Shown: one piece after another, positions 9,085 to 18,154 of the stretch
Layout of the letters: every line of letters starts with the position of its first letter
Position numbering within the stretch: position 1 is the stretch's first letter
Source of the DNA: Flavonifractor porci
GTDB taxonomy: Bacteria > Bacillota > Clostridia > Oscillospirales > Oscillospiraceae
Assembly: GCF_037572415.1 (NCBI RefSeq)
Contig: NZ_JBBHLB010000002.1
Location: 245,336 to 309,335 of the forward strand
DNA: 64,000 nucleotides
Direction: 5' to 3'
Position numbers and translations under genes: made by a program
The notes under the pieces: model-generated
The model's database searches: none
Seen by the model: only the letters and a program-made list of their open reading frames with translations
Told to the model about the DNA's origin: nothing

Positions 9085-9130
9085 AAAACACAGGGGCCGC
9101 TGCCATTGGCAGCGGCCCCTGTATGTTTTA
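9085..9130. terminator. Bidirectional terminator
   Basis: Arm ACAGGGGCCGCTGCCA pairs perfectly with its complement across one base, with A-rich sequence on the left and TTTT on the right, so it can serve both convergent genes. The stem core is nearly the same as the one after eno at 18073. Confidence 0.85.
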
Positions 9131-9454
9131 AAGCAAACAGCGCTCGTTCCGGTCCATATAGTGGGCGTCAGCCCGAAGCGTGAGGGGCCGGTCGGTCCCT
9201 TCGGGCAGGTAGAAGCGCAGGCCGGTGAGCCTGAGATCGGCGGCGGCAGGTTCATGATGGGGCGGGATGGTGAACAGCCGGGCCCCCAGACAGGTATCCC
9301 CGTCCATCAGCTCCGCTGCCAGGGCCACCCGCCGCTCCGGCAGCACCTGGGTCAGGGTCAGGGTACAGTCAATGATCTGACCGGCCTCCGGGCACAGGGT
9401 GCCCAGGTCGCAGTATACCACGCCGCCCTCCGGCTTGATCTGGCGTTCCAGCAT
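9128..9454 (-). CDS. Small conserved-looking protein of unknown function
   Basis: The 108-residue product is not recognised. It has no membrane segment or signal peptide, contains one pair of cysteines (CDLGTLCPEAG) and alternating beta-strand-like segments (LTLTQVLPERRVALAAEL; LRLTGLRFYLPEG). GGGGG lies about 7 bases upstream of the ATG. It ends inside the shared terminator and lies downstream of proBA, separated by a strong hairpin, so it is probably transcribed from its own or readthrough promoter. Codon use is like the neighbours, which supports a real gene. Confidence 0.6.
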   Translation of the reverse strand: MLERQIKPEGGVVYCDLGTLCPEAGQIIDCTLTLTQVLPERRVALAAELMDGDTCLGARLFTIPPHHEPAAADLRLTGLRFYLPEGTDRPLTLRADAHYMDRNERCLL

Positions 9455-9474
9455 GGAAGCACCCCCTACAAATT

Positions 9475-9504
9475 CATACGGCGGGCATTGCTGCCCGCCG
9501 TATG
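9475..9504. terminator. Hairpin between proA and the small minus-strand gene
   Basis: A perfect palindrome with arm CATACGGCGGGCA and a four-base loop. On the minus strand it follows proA by 38 bases. A T run is lacking, so it may protect an mRNA end instead of terminating. Confidence 0.6.
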
Positions 9505-9541
9505 TAACAAGAATTCCGTATGGGGCCGCTCCATTCTATGC

Positions 9542-10789
9542 TCAGCGGATCTGGCCGGTGCCGTAGATGACAAACTTGCTGGAGGTCAGCTCCTCCAGGC
9601 CCATGGGGCCACGGGCGTGCATCTTCTGGGTGGAGATGCCGATCTCGGCGCCCAGGCCGAACTCGTTGCCGTCGGTGAAGCGGGTGGAGGCATTGACGTA
9701 CACTGCCGCCGCATCCACCTGATCCAGGAACTGCTGGGCGGCAAAGTAGTTGTTGGTGACGATGGCCTCGGAGTGGCCGGTGCCGTGGGCGTGGATGAAC
9801 TCCACCGCCTCGTCAAAGCCGCCCACCACCTTGACGGCCAGAATGTAGTCGCCGAACTCGGTATCCCAGTCCTCCTCGGTGGCGGGAACCACAAAGTCGC
9901 CCAGGATGGCCAGGGTCTCGGGGCAGCCCCGCAGCTCCAGGTTTTTGGTCTGGAGCAGCTGCCAGGCCATGGGCAGGAAGTCCCGGGCCACCGCCCGGTC
10001 CACCAGCAGGCACTCGGCGGCATTGCACACCGAGGGCCGGGAGGTCTTGGCGTTGTGGATGATGCGGGCGGCCATATCCAGATCGGCCTCCCCGTGGACG
10101 TACACGTGGCACACGCCGACCCCGGTCTGGATCACCGGCACCTTGGCGTTCTCTACCACATTTTTAATGAGGCCGGCGCCGCCCCGGGGGATGAGCACGT
10201 CCAGATACTCGGTCAGGTTCATCAGCTCCGTGGCGCTCTGGCGGGTGGTGTCAGTGACCAGAGCCACGCAGTCCCGGGGCAGACCGGCGGACTCCAGGGC
10301 GTCCCGCATGATGGAGACAAAGGCCTGGTTGGAGTGGAAGGCCTCCTTGCCGCCCCGGAGAATAACGGCGTTGCCCGACTTGAGGCAGAGGGCGGCGGCG
10401 TCCACGGTAACGTTGGGCCGGGCCTCGTAGATGATGCCGATGACCCCCAGGGGCACCCGGCGCTTGCCGATGACCAGGCCGTTGGGGCGGGTGGACATCT
10501 TGGTGGTCTCACCGATGGGGTCGGGGAGGGCGGCTACCTGCCGCACGCCGTCCACGATGCCCGCAATGCGGGAGCCGTCCAGCGCCAGCCGGTCCTGGAG
10601 GGAGGGGCGCATTCCGGCGGCTTTGGCGGCGGTCATATCTTCCTGGTTGGCGGCCAGAATCTCTTCCTGACGGGCCTCCAGCGCGGAGGCGATGGCTTCC
10701 AGCGCGGCATTCTTCTTGGCGGTACCCGCAATGGAGAGCACCCGGCTGGCGTTTTTGGCGGCCAGACCCTGCATTTCCAGCTGCGTCAT
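9542..10789 (-). CDS. proA: Glutamate-5-semialdehyde dehydrogenase (gamma-glutamyl phosphate reductase)
   Basis: Second step of proline synthesis: NADPH reduces gamma-glutamyl phosphate to glutamate semialdehyde in the cytoplasm. The 415 residues have the aldehyde-dehydrogenase fold of the ProA family, with KRRVPLGVIGIIYEARPNVT, the catalytic cysteine in RPSVCNAAECLLV (about residue 255) and the closing ARGPMGLEELTSSKF. AAGGAG precedes the ATG at 10789. It lies 76 bases downstream of proB in the same direction, so both form one proBA operon. Confidence 0.96.
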   Translation of the reverse strand: MTQLEMQGLAAKNASRVLSIAGTAKKNAALEAIASALEARQEEILAANQEDMTAAKAAGMRPSLQDRLALDGSRIAGIVDGVRQVAALPDPIGETTKMSTRPNGLVIGKRRVPLGVIGIIYEARPNVTVDAAALCLKSGNAVILRGGKEAFHSNQAFVSIMRDALESAGLPRDCVALVTDTTRQSATELMNLTEYLDVLIPRGGAGLIKNVVENAKVPVIQTGVGVCHVYVHGEADLDMAARIIHNAKTSRPSVCNAAECLLVDRAVARDFLPMAWQLLQTKNLELRGCPETLAILGDFVVPATEEDWDTEFGDYILAVKVVGGFDEAVEFIHAHGTGHSEAIVTNNYFAAQQFLDQVDAAAVYVNASTRFTDGNEFGLGAEIGISTQKMHARGPMGLEELTSSKFVIYGTGQIR

Positions 10790-10821
10790 AATTTGTCACT
10801 CCTTTTATAATGAGGTGGAAG

Positions 10822-10850
10822 CGGGCCGATGTGGGCATCGGCCCCTACGG
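10822..10850. repeat. TAGGGGC-type intergenic hairpin between proB and proA
   Basis: Arm GGGCCGATG pairs with CATCGGCCC across a short loop, followed on the plus strand by CCTACGGG. It lies in the only gap of the proBA operon and is the same kind of repeat as at 7827, 27063 and 32178. Confidence 0.55.
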
Positions 10851-10865
10851 GATGAGTCATGTAAT

Positions 10866-11678
10866 TCAGGGGGCGGCGAAGCGGGTGCCAATGTCGGCGC
10901 CGTTTACAATATCATAAAGAGATTCGATATTGCTGCCATTGGCAATGACCATCTCGATACCGGCGTCCAGGGCAATCTGGGCGGCGTTGAGCTTGGTGGC
11001 CATGCCGCCGGTGCCCCGCCAGGTGCCGGCGCCGCCGGCCATGGCTCGCAGCTCCGGGGTGACAGCTTCCACATGGTGGATCAGCTGGGCCGACTGATGG
11101 GTTCGGGGGTCGGCATCGTACAGTCCGTCAATGTCGCTGAGAAGCACCAGCAGGTCGGCCTCGCACAGCCGGGCCACAATGGCGGACAGGGTGTCGTTGT
11201 CGCCCAGCACCTTGCACTGGCCGGTCTCGATCTCCGCCGAGGACACCGAGTCGTTCTCGTTGACCACCGGGATGACCCCCAGCTCCAGCAGTGCCTCAAA
11301 GGTATTGTGCAGATGCTCCGACCGGACGGGGGCGTCCACATCTTCGCCGGTGAGCAGGATCTGGGCCACGGTGCGGTTATATTCCGCGAAGAGTTTGTCG
11401 TAGATGTGCATCATCATGCACTGACCCACGGCGGCGGTGGCCTGCTTCATCCGCAGTTCGGTGGGGCGGGCGTCCAGCCGCAGCTTCTTGGTGCCGATGC
11501 CGATGGCGCCGGATGAAACCAACACCACCTGATATCCCATCCCCTCCAGATCGGAGAGCACCCTGGCCAGTCGTTCCATATTCTGAAGATTGAGGCTGCC
11601 GGTGTCCCGGGTGAGGGTGGAAGTACCCACCTTGACCACCAATCGACGTACCTGTTTCTTGCGCTGCAAAGCGTTCAT
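10866..11678 (-). CDS. proB: Glutamate 5-kinase
   Basis: First step of proline synthesis: ATP phosphorylates the gamma-carboxylate of glutamate. The 270-residue protein is the short form, having only the amino-acid-kinase domain (VVKVGTSTLTRDTG, VLVSSGAIGIGTKKL, NENDSVSSAEIETG, SDIDGLYDADP, GGMATKLNAAQ) and no C-terminal PUA domain. The ATG at 11678 directly abuts AGGAGG, which is too close; a TTG at 11669 with eight bases of spacing is the more likely start and would shorten the protein by three residues. Confidence 0.94.
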   Translation of the reverse strand: MNALQRKKQVRRLVVKVGTSTLTRDTGSLNLQNMERLARVLSDLEGMGYQVVLVSSGAIGIGTKKLRLDARPTELRMKQATAAVGQCMMMHIYDKLFAEYNRTVAQILLTGEDVDAPVRSEHLHNTFEALLELGVIPVVNENDSVSSAEIETGQCKVLGDNDTLSAIVARLCEADLLVLLSDIDGLYDADPRTHQSAQLIHHVEAVTPELRAMAGGAGTWRGTGGMATKLNAAQIALDAGIEMVIANGSNIESLYDIVNGADIGTRFAAP

Positions 11679-11707
11679 CCTCCTTGCCTGATCTTGCGTC
11701 TGTGAGC

Positions 11708-11736
11708 ATCATACCACAGTTCCGCAATGCAGTAAA
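11708..11736 (-). promoter_or_regulatory. Sigma-A promoter of proBA
   Basis: Read on the minus strand, TTTACT and TATGAT are 17 bases apart and end about 30 bases before the proB start. Confidence 0.65.
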
Positions 11737-11800
11737 GGAAAGAAGTCATAGTTTGCGCAAAGAAAACTATACGTTTTACCACTTTTTCATGCTTTTACGG

Positions 11801-11829
11801 TTGAAATCCACGGAATTTTGGAGTACAAT
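11801..11829 (+). promoter_or_regulatory. Sigma-A promoter of the trmL-pgk operon
   Basis: TTGAAA and TACAAT are exactly 17 bases apart, 42 bases before the trmL start. Confidence 0.8.
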
Positions 11830-11871
11830 AGCCTGCGCTGAACAGTGATAGAGGTGTAAAGAGGGAATAAA

Positions 11872-12366
11872 ATGCTGAATATCGTGCTCTACGAACCGGA
11901 AATACCTCAAAACACCGGCAACATCGCCCGTACCTGCGCTGTTACCGGGATTCGACTCCACCTGATCAAGCCTTTGGGCTTTGATATCAGTGACAAAGCC
12001 GTAAAAAGGGCCGGCTTAGACTACTGGCATCTGGTGGATCTGCGGGTATATGAAAATCTGGAGGACTTCTTTCAGAAAACCGGCGCGGAGGATATCTGGC
12101 TGGCTACCTCCAAAGCTCCCAGGCCCTATACAGAGGCCACGTTCCGGGATGGGTGCTATCTCATCTTCGGTAAGGAGACCGCCGGACTGCCGGAGGAATT
12201 CCGGGAGAAATACCGCCAGCGATGTATTCGTATTCCGATCCGGGCACAGGCCCGGTGCCTCAATCTTTCCAACTCAGCGGCGATCCTGGCGTACGAAGCC
12301 CTGCGACAACTGGATTTTCCCGGATTGGCCGGGGAAGGCGAGATGAAAGGAGCTAGTATAGTATGA
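11872..12366 (+). CDS. trmL: tRNA (cytidine/uridine(34)-2'-O)-methyltransferase
   Basis: This SPOUT-class enzyme methylates the wobble ribose of tRNA-Leu using S-adenosylmethionine. The 164 residues match the family throughout: LYEPEIPQNTGNIARTC at the N-terminus, HLIKPLGFDISDKAVKRAGLDYW, and the knotted SAM site (LIFGKETAGLPEE, then RCLNLSNSAAILAYEALRQ). A purine-rich RBS lies about six bases before ATG 11872. Its stop overlaps the pgk start (ATGA), so it is the first gene of the glycolytic operon, an unusual place that ties translation capacity to central metabolism. Confidence 0.94.
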   Translation: MLNIVLYEPEIPQNTGNIARTCAVTGIRLHLIKPLGFDISDKAVKRAGLDYWHLVDLRVYENLEDFFQKTGAEDIWLATSKAPRPYTEATFRDGCYLIFGKETAGLPEEFREKYRQRCIRIPIRAQARCLNLSNSAAILAYEALRQLDFPGLAGEGEMKGASIV

Positions 12367-13634
12367 ACTACAACAAGAAGACCGTAAAAGACATCGACGT
12401 GGCCGGCAAGAAGGTACTGCTGCGCTGCGACTTTAATGTGCCCATGGCCAAGGATGGCAGCGGCGTCATTACCGACGACAAGCGCATCCGCGCGGCCCTG
12501 CCCACCATCCAGTACCTGCTGGATCAGAATGCCGCCGTGATCGCCTGCTCTCACATGGGTAAGCCCGTGGCCACCTTTGATTCCTATGTGAAGAAGCAGG
12601 CCGAGAAGGGAAAGGACCCCGCCTCCATCACCGAGGAGGAGTGGAAGAAGTCCCTGGCCAAGCTGTCTCTGGCTCCTGTTGCCAAGCGCCTGAGCGAGCT
12701 GCTGGGCCGTGAGGTCATCATGGCCTCCGATGTGGTGGGCTCCGACGCCCAGGCCAAGGCCGCCGCTCTCCAGCCCGGCCAGATCCTGCTGCTGGAGAAC
12801 ACCCGCTTTGAGAAGGGGGAGACCAAGAACGATCCCGCTCTGGCCAAGGCCATGGCTGATATGGCTGAGGTATACGTGTCCGACGCCTTCGGCGCCGTTC
12901 ACCGCGCCCACGCCTCCACCGCCGGTGTGGCTGCCTACCTGCCCGCCGTGTCCGGCTTCCTGATCCAGAAGGAGCTGGAGATCATCGGCGGCGCTCTGGC
13001 CAATCCCAAGCGTCCCCTGGTGGCCATCCTGGGCGGCTCCAAGGTGTCCTCCAAGATCGGCGTCATCAACAACCTGCTGGAGATCGCCGACACCATCATC
13101 ATCGGCGGCGGCATGACCTACACCTTCCTCAAGGCCCAGGGCGGCTCCATCGGCAAGTCCCTGCTGGAAGAGGATTGGCTGGACTACTGCAACGACATGA
13201 TGAAGAAGGCCAAGGAGAAGGGCGTGAAGCTGCTCCTGCCCGAGGATACCATCTGCGCCAAGGAGTTCTCCGCCGATGCCGAGCCCGTCCTGGTGGACAG
13301 CATGAACATCCCCGACGATTGCCTGGGCATGGACATCGGACCCAAGGCCATCGCCGCCTACGCTGACGCCGTGAAGGATGCGGGCACTGTGATCTGGAAC
13401 GGCCCCATGGGCGTGTTTGAGTTCCCCACCTTTGCCAAGGGCACCCAGGCTGTGGCCGAGGCTCTGAGCAACAGCAACGCCATCACCATCATCGGCGGCG
13501 GCGACTCCGCTGCCGCTGTACAGCAGCTGGGCTATGCTGATAAGATGACCCACATCTCCACCGGCGGCGGCGCTTCCCTGGAGTTCATGGAGGGCAAGGA
13601 ACTGCCCGGCGTGGCTTGCCTGCTGGACGCTTAA
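12363..13634 (+). CDS. pgk: Phosphoglycerate kinase
   Basis: Glycolytic enzyme transferring phosphate from 1,3-bisphosphoglycerate to ADP. The 423 residues carry the substrate motif RCDFNVPM, RAHAS, the nucleotide motifs GGSKVSSKIGV and GGGDSAAAVQQLG. It is longer than the common 390-400 residues because of an insertion at about residues 68-95 (YVKKQAEKGKDPASITEEEW). It overlaps trmL by four bases and has AAAGGAG upstream. Its last 31 bases are repeated at 13768-13798 with two synonymous changes, on the other side of a hairpin-rich spacer. Confidence 0.97.
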   Translation: MNYNKKTVKDIDVAGKKVLLRCDFNVPMAKDGSGVITDDKRIRAALPTIQYLLDQNAAVIACSHMGKPVATFDSYVKKQAEKGKDPASITEEEWKKSLAKLSLAPVAKRLSELLGREVIMASDVVGSDAQAKAAALQPGQILLLENTRFEKGETKNDPALAKAMADMAEVYVSDAFGAVHRAHASTAGVAAYLPAVSGFLIQKELEIIGGALANPKRPLVAILGGSKVSSKIGVINNLLEIADTIIIGGGMTYTFLKAQGGSIGKSLLEEDWLDYCNDMMKKAKEKGVKLLLPEDTICAKEFSADAEPVLVDSMNIPDDCLGMDIGPKAIAAYADAVKDAGTVIWNGPMGVFEFPTFAKGTQAVAEALSNSNAITIIGGGDSAAAVQQLGYADKMTHISTGGGASLEFMEGKELPGVACLLDA

Positions 13635-13767
13635 TTGTGCTCCGGGCAGCTCCCGGGGCCCCCGCGAAAGCCCAGCGAAGCGGGTTTCGTGGGGAGAGGA
13701 GGCGCAGCGAAATGAGCGAGCTTTTCCGCCTGCGGGGAAGCGAGAGATATGGAGCTTGCGTCGACGA
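13635..13767 (+). repeat. Hairpin-rich spacer between pgk and its echo
   Basis: This 133-base segment differs in sequence from the type A and B elements but sits in the same relation to a duplicated gene end. It includes an imperfect stem (CCCCGCGAAA with TTTCGTGGGG) and a second GC-rich stem to its right. No ORF is supported. It is called a third spacer type on position alone. Confidence 0.6.
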
Positions 13768-13798
13768 GCCCGGCGTGGCCTGCCTGCTGGATGCTTAA
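13768..13798 (+). repeat. Echo of the pgk 3' end
   Basis: The 31 bases repeat pgk 13604-13634, encoding GVACLLDA and a stop, with two differences (GCT/GCC and GAC/GAT), both synonymous. No start codon or RBS drives it; it is a leftover gene end. Confidence 0.9.
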
Positions 13799-13906
13799 TA
13801 GACAGGCGCCGCCTCAGCGTCAAAACTGAGCCTGCGGAAGATATGCCGCAGATCCAACCGGATCAAAACCCAAGAGAGAAAATGGAAGAAAGGGGCCCAT
13901 TTACCC

Positions 13907-14680
13907 ATGAACAGAAGATATCGTAAGACCATCATTGCTGGCAACTGGAAGATGAACAAGACCCTCTCCGAGACCCGCGCCTTTGCTGAGGAGCTCAAGC
14001 CCCTCATCGGCAAGCCCAAGTGGTGTGAGGTTGTGCTGTGCGTACCTGCTGTGAACCTCCAGGCCGCTGTGCGCCTCTTCAAGGAGAGCCGCGTGGCCAT
14101 TGGCGCCGAGACCTGCCACTATGAGTCCCACGGCGCCTTCACCGGCGAGGTTTCCCCTGAGATGCTCAAGGAGATCGGTGTGAAGTACGTTATCATCGGC
14201 CACTCCGAGCGCCGTCAGTACTACAATGAGACCGACTTTACCGTCAACAAGAAGGTCCACGCCGCCCTGGAGGCTGGCCTGTACCCCATCGTGTGCGTGG
14301 GCGAGAGCCTGGAGCAGCGTGAGCTGGGCGTTACCATGGACCTGATCTCCTATCAGGTGAAGGCCGCTCTGGCTGGTGTGCCCGCCGACAAGATGCGTCA
14401 TGTGGTCATCGCCTATGAGCCCATCTGGGCCATCGGCACCGGCAAGACCGCTACCGCCGAGCAGGCCAACGAGGTGTGCGAGGCCATCCGCGCTGTGATC
14501 CGCAAGCTGTACGGCGCCCGCGTGGCCCGCTCCGTCACCATCCAGTACGGCGGCTCCATGAATGCAAAGAATGCCCAGGAGCTGCTCTCTCAGCCCGACG
14601 TGGACGGCGGCCTCATCGGCGGCGCTTCCCTGAAGGCCCCCGACTTCGTGGAGATCATCAACGCCGCCAACCAGGAGTAA
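13907..14680 (+). CDS. tpiA: Triose-phosphate isomerase
   Basis: Interconverts dihydroxyacetone phosphate and glyceraldehyde 3-phosphate. The 257-residue TIM barrel shows AGNWKMNKT, the catalytic histidine in IIGHSERR (about 99), the catalytic glutamate in AYEPIWAIGTG (about 171) and the phosphate loops YGGSMNAKNA and GGLIGGASL. GAAAGGGG lies 12 bases upstream of the ATG. It is the third gene of the operon. The last 23 bases recur at 14769-14791 beyond a type B element. Confidence 0.97.
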   Translation: MNRRYRKTIIAGNWKMNKTLSETRAFAEELKPLIGKPKWCEVVLCVPAVNLQAAVRLFKESRVAIGAETCHYESHGAFTGEVSPEMLKEIGVKYVIIGHSERRQYYNETDFTVNKKVHAALEAGLYPIVCVGESLEQRELGVTMDLISYQVKAALAGVPADKMRHVVIAYEPIWAIGTGKTATAEQANEVCEAIRAVIRKLYGARVARSVTIQYGGSMNAKNAQELLSQPDVDGGLIGGASLKAPDFVEIINAANQE

Positions 14681-14768
14681 TTGCTTCTTGCGGAGTGCCA
14701 CCCTGCCGGCATAGCCGGCAGGGCCTGCGCTAAAAATTTGCCGCCGGCAAATTTTCTTGACGCTGCGG
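14681..14768 (+). repeat. Type B element after tpiA
   Basis: The 88 bases match two copies after infB (37274-37363 and 37384-37473). Shared parts, in order: CTTGCGGAGTGCC, a GC hairpin around GGCATAGCC, CCTGCGCTAAA, a hairpin with arm ATTTGCC..GGCAAAT, and the right border CGCTGCGGT. The stem next to CATAG is CTGCCGGC/GCCGGCAG here and GGCCCGGC/GCCGTGCC in the infB copies, so base pairs differ while pairing stays. The right border abuts the echo. Confidence 0.85.
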
Positions 14769-14791
14769 TCAACGCTGCCAATCAGGAGTAA
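14769..14791 (+). repeat. Echo of the tpiA 3' end
   Basis: The 23 bases repeat 14658-14680, encoding NAANQE and the TAA stop; the two differences (GCC/GCT and AAC/AAT) are synonymous. Confidence 0.88.
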
Positions 14792-14845
14792 GAAGCGCGG
14801 AGCGCCCGGACGCATCATGTCGATCTTTTAGAACAGAGGTAAACT

Positions 14846-16366
14846 ATGAGTAAAACACCGACTACCCTCATTATCATGGACGGCTTCGGCCTGCGCGGCG
14901 ATCAGTCGGGCAATGCCATTGCCGCCGCCCACACCCCCAATCTGGACAGGATCTTTGCCGAGAACCCCGGCTGCAAGCTGGCGGCCTCCGGCATGGATGT
15001 GGGCCTGCCTGAGGGACAGATGGGTAACTCCGAGGTGGGTCACACCAACATCGGCGCAGGCCGGGTGGTGTTTCAGGATCTGCCCCGGATCACCAAGTCC
15101 ATTCAGGACGGCACCTTCTTTGAGAATGAGGCCTATATCGAGGCTATGGACGACTGTAAGGAGCGGGACGGCGCGCTGCATGTGTTCGGCCTGCTGTCCG
15201 ACGGCGGCGTCCACAGCCATATCACCCACATCTTCGCCCTGCTGGAGATGGCCAGGAAGCGCGGCCTGCACAAGGTGTTCGTCCACTGTTTCCTGGACGG
15301 CCGCGATGTGCCCCCCGCCTCCGGCAAGGAGTATGTGGAGCAGATGGTAAACAAGTGCAAGGAACTGGGCGTGGGCCAGGTGGCCACAGTTATGGGCCGC
15401 TTCTATGCCATGGACCGCGATAAGCGCTGGGACCGCCTGCAGCGGGCCTATGACGCCATCGTGCTGGGCGTGGGCACTGAGAACGCCGATCCTGTGGATG
15501 CCGTTCAGAAGTCCTATGATGCCAATATCACTGATGAGTTTGTGGAGCCTGTGGTGTGCACCAAGGAGGGTAAGGTGAAGGAGGGCGACTCCATCATCTT
15601 CATGAACTTCCGCCCTGACCGTGCCCGGGAGATCACCCGCTGCTTTGTGGACCCCGCCTTCACCGACGTGGAGCGGAAGAAGGGTTACTTCCCCGTCACC
15701 TACGTCTGCACCACCGAGTACGACGCTACCATGCCCAATGTGCTCATTGCCTTCCCCCACCGGGAGCTGGAGAACATCTTTGGCGAGTACATTGCCCGCC
15801 AGGGCTACACCCAGCTGCGCATCGCCGAGACTGAGAAGTACGCCCATGTGACCTTCTTCTTCAACGGCGGCGCCGAGCAGGTCTTCCCCGGCGAGGACCG
15901 GTGCCTGATCCCCTCTCCCAAGGTGGCGACCTACGACCTGCAGCCCGAGATGAGCGCCCCCGAGGTCACCGAGGAGGCCGTCAAGCGCATCGAGAGCGGC
16001 AAGTACGACGTCATCATCCTCAACTTCGCCAACTGCGATATGGTGGGTCACACCGGCGTGTTTGACGCCGCTGTGAAGGCCGTGGAGGCTGTGGACGAGG
16101 GCGTGGGCAAGGTGGTGGAGGCCACCACCAAGATGGGCGGCGTGACCCTCATTACCGCCGACCATGGCAACGCCGACCGGATGCTGGACGAGGATGGGGT
16201 CACCCCCTACACCGCCCACACCACCAATCTGGTGCCCTTTTACATCGTGGGCGCCGACGTGAAGCTGCGGGACGGCCGCCTGGCCGACATCGCCCCCACC
16301 ATGCTGGATCTGATGGGCCTGGAGAAGCCCGCAGAGATGGATGGCGAAACCTTGATCCTGAATTAA
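14846..16366 (+). CDS. gpmI: 2,3-bisphosphoglycerate-independent phosphoglycerate mutase
   Basis: Interconverts 3- and 2-phosphoglycerate through a phosphoserine intermediate in a manganese-dependent alkaline-phosphatase-type site. The 506 residues have IIMDGFGLRG at the N-terminus, the active serine in GQMGNSEVGHTNIG (about 62), the phosphotransferase domain (about 80-310) and the metal ligands NFANCDMVGHTG and ITADHGNADRM near the C-terminus. AGAGGT lies just before the ATG. The last 48 bases are echoed at 16578-16625 beyond a type A element. Confidence 0.97.
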   Translation: MSKTPTTLIIMDGFGLRGDQSGNAIAAAHTPNLDRIFAENPGCKLAASGMDVGLPEGQMGNSEVGHTNIGAGRVVFQDLPRITKSIQDGTFFENEAYIEAMDDCKERDGALHVFGLLSDGGVHSHITHIFALLEMARKRGLHKVFVHCFLDGRDVPPASGKEYVEQMVNKCKELGVGQVATVMGRFYAMDRDKRWDRLQRAYDAIVLGVGTENADPVDAVQKSYDANITDEFVEPVVCTKEGKVKEGDSIIFMNFRPDRAREITRCFVDPAFTDVERKKGYFPVTYVCTTEYDATMPNVLIAFPHRELENIFGEYIARQGYTQLRIAETEKYAHVTFFFNGGAEQVFPGEDRCLIPSPKVATYDLQPEMSAPEVTEEAVKRIESGKYDVIILNFANCDMVGHTGVFDAAVKAVEAVDEGVGKVVEATTKMGGVTLITADHGNADRMLDEDGVTPYTAHTTNLVPFYIVGADVKLRDGRLADIAPTMLDLMGLEKPAEMDGETLILN

Positions 16367-16577
16367 GGGCTTTTCAAGGTTCATCCTCGCCGCAGGCGGG
16401 CGGCGCTTGCGCCGTCCAAGCGTTTTGGCCGAAGGCTAAAACCTTGATGCCGGGGCAATTTACTGCACAGCCGTTGGCGTCTTTGACGCCTTACGGATGT
16501 GGCGTACCCCTTGCGGGTGCTTGCCCCGAGCAGATGAAAAGAACTGGGGTCCCCCCGCGGCCTGCCGCGTGGGGCGC
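16367..16577 (+). repeat. Type A element after gpmI (with internal insertion)
   Basis: The 211 bases contain the type A order: hairpin GGCGCTTGCGCC; CAAGCGTTTT..AAAACCTTG; a third stem GGGGCAA..TTGCCCC; and the terminal GGGGTCCCC-led hairpin closing with GTGGGG before the echo. Here the loop of the third stem is expanded by about 50 bases with its own hairpin (GGCGTCTTTGACGCC), so one element seems to hold a smaller one. No gene is present in this gap before eno. Confidence 0.8.
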
Positions 16578-16625
16578 CTTGAAAAGCCCGCGGAGATGGG
16601 CGGGGAGACGCTGATCCTGAATGAA
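16578..16625 (+). repeat. Echo of the gpmI 3' end, stop codon lost
   Basis: Aligned to 16319-16366 over 48 bases, it encodes LEKPAEMGGETLILN against LEKPAEMDGETLILN. Seven codons differ silently, one Asp has become Gly, and TAA has become GAA. The frame then runs into that of eno, with no start codon of its own that fits. Confidence 0.85.
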
Positions 16626-16754
16626 GCGGTATCCGGCGGAAGTTCCGCCGTACCAAATATTGACCCGGCGGGCCGGAGGCCCGCCCCCCACAATCCGATA
16701 CCCCTGTATGGCGGGGATCATCCCCCGCCGCCAATACGAAAGGAGTTTTTTACC

Positions 16755-18056
<1,302 letters not shown>

Positions 18057-18070
18057 GTTTCGACAAGCAC

Positions 18071-18104
18071 AAGGGGCCGCTGCCAAAGGCAGCGGCCCCG
18101 TTTT
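18071..18104 (+). terminator. Intrinsic terminator of the glycolytic operon
   Basis: Arm GGGGCCGCTGCC pairs across AAA with GGCAGCGGCCCC and is followed by GTTTT. The stem is the same as that at 9091-9120. Confidence 0.88.
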
Positions 18105-18108
18105 AATG

Positions 18109-18146
18109 AAAAAAGCGGCTGCCGCAGACGCGGCAGCCGCTTTCAT
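18109..18146 (-). terminator. Intrinsic terminator of rnjA
   Basis: Read on the minus strand, AAAGCGGCTGCCGC pairs with GCGGCAGCCGCTTT and ends in a T-rich run nine bases after the rnjA stop. Confidence 0.85.
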
Positions 18147-18154
18147 CGTTTGTA

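Noticed and set aside
16497..16754. N-terminal extension of enolase reaching back through the gpmI echo
   Set aside because: The enolase family starts at the ATG at 16755, which has AAAGGAG at good spacing; the upstream part translates the type A element and the echo.
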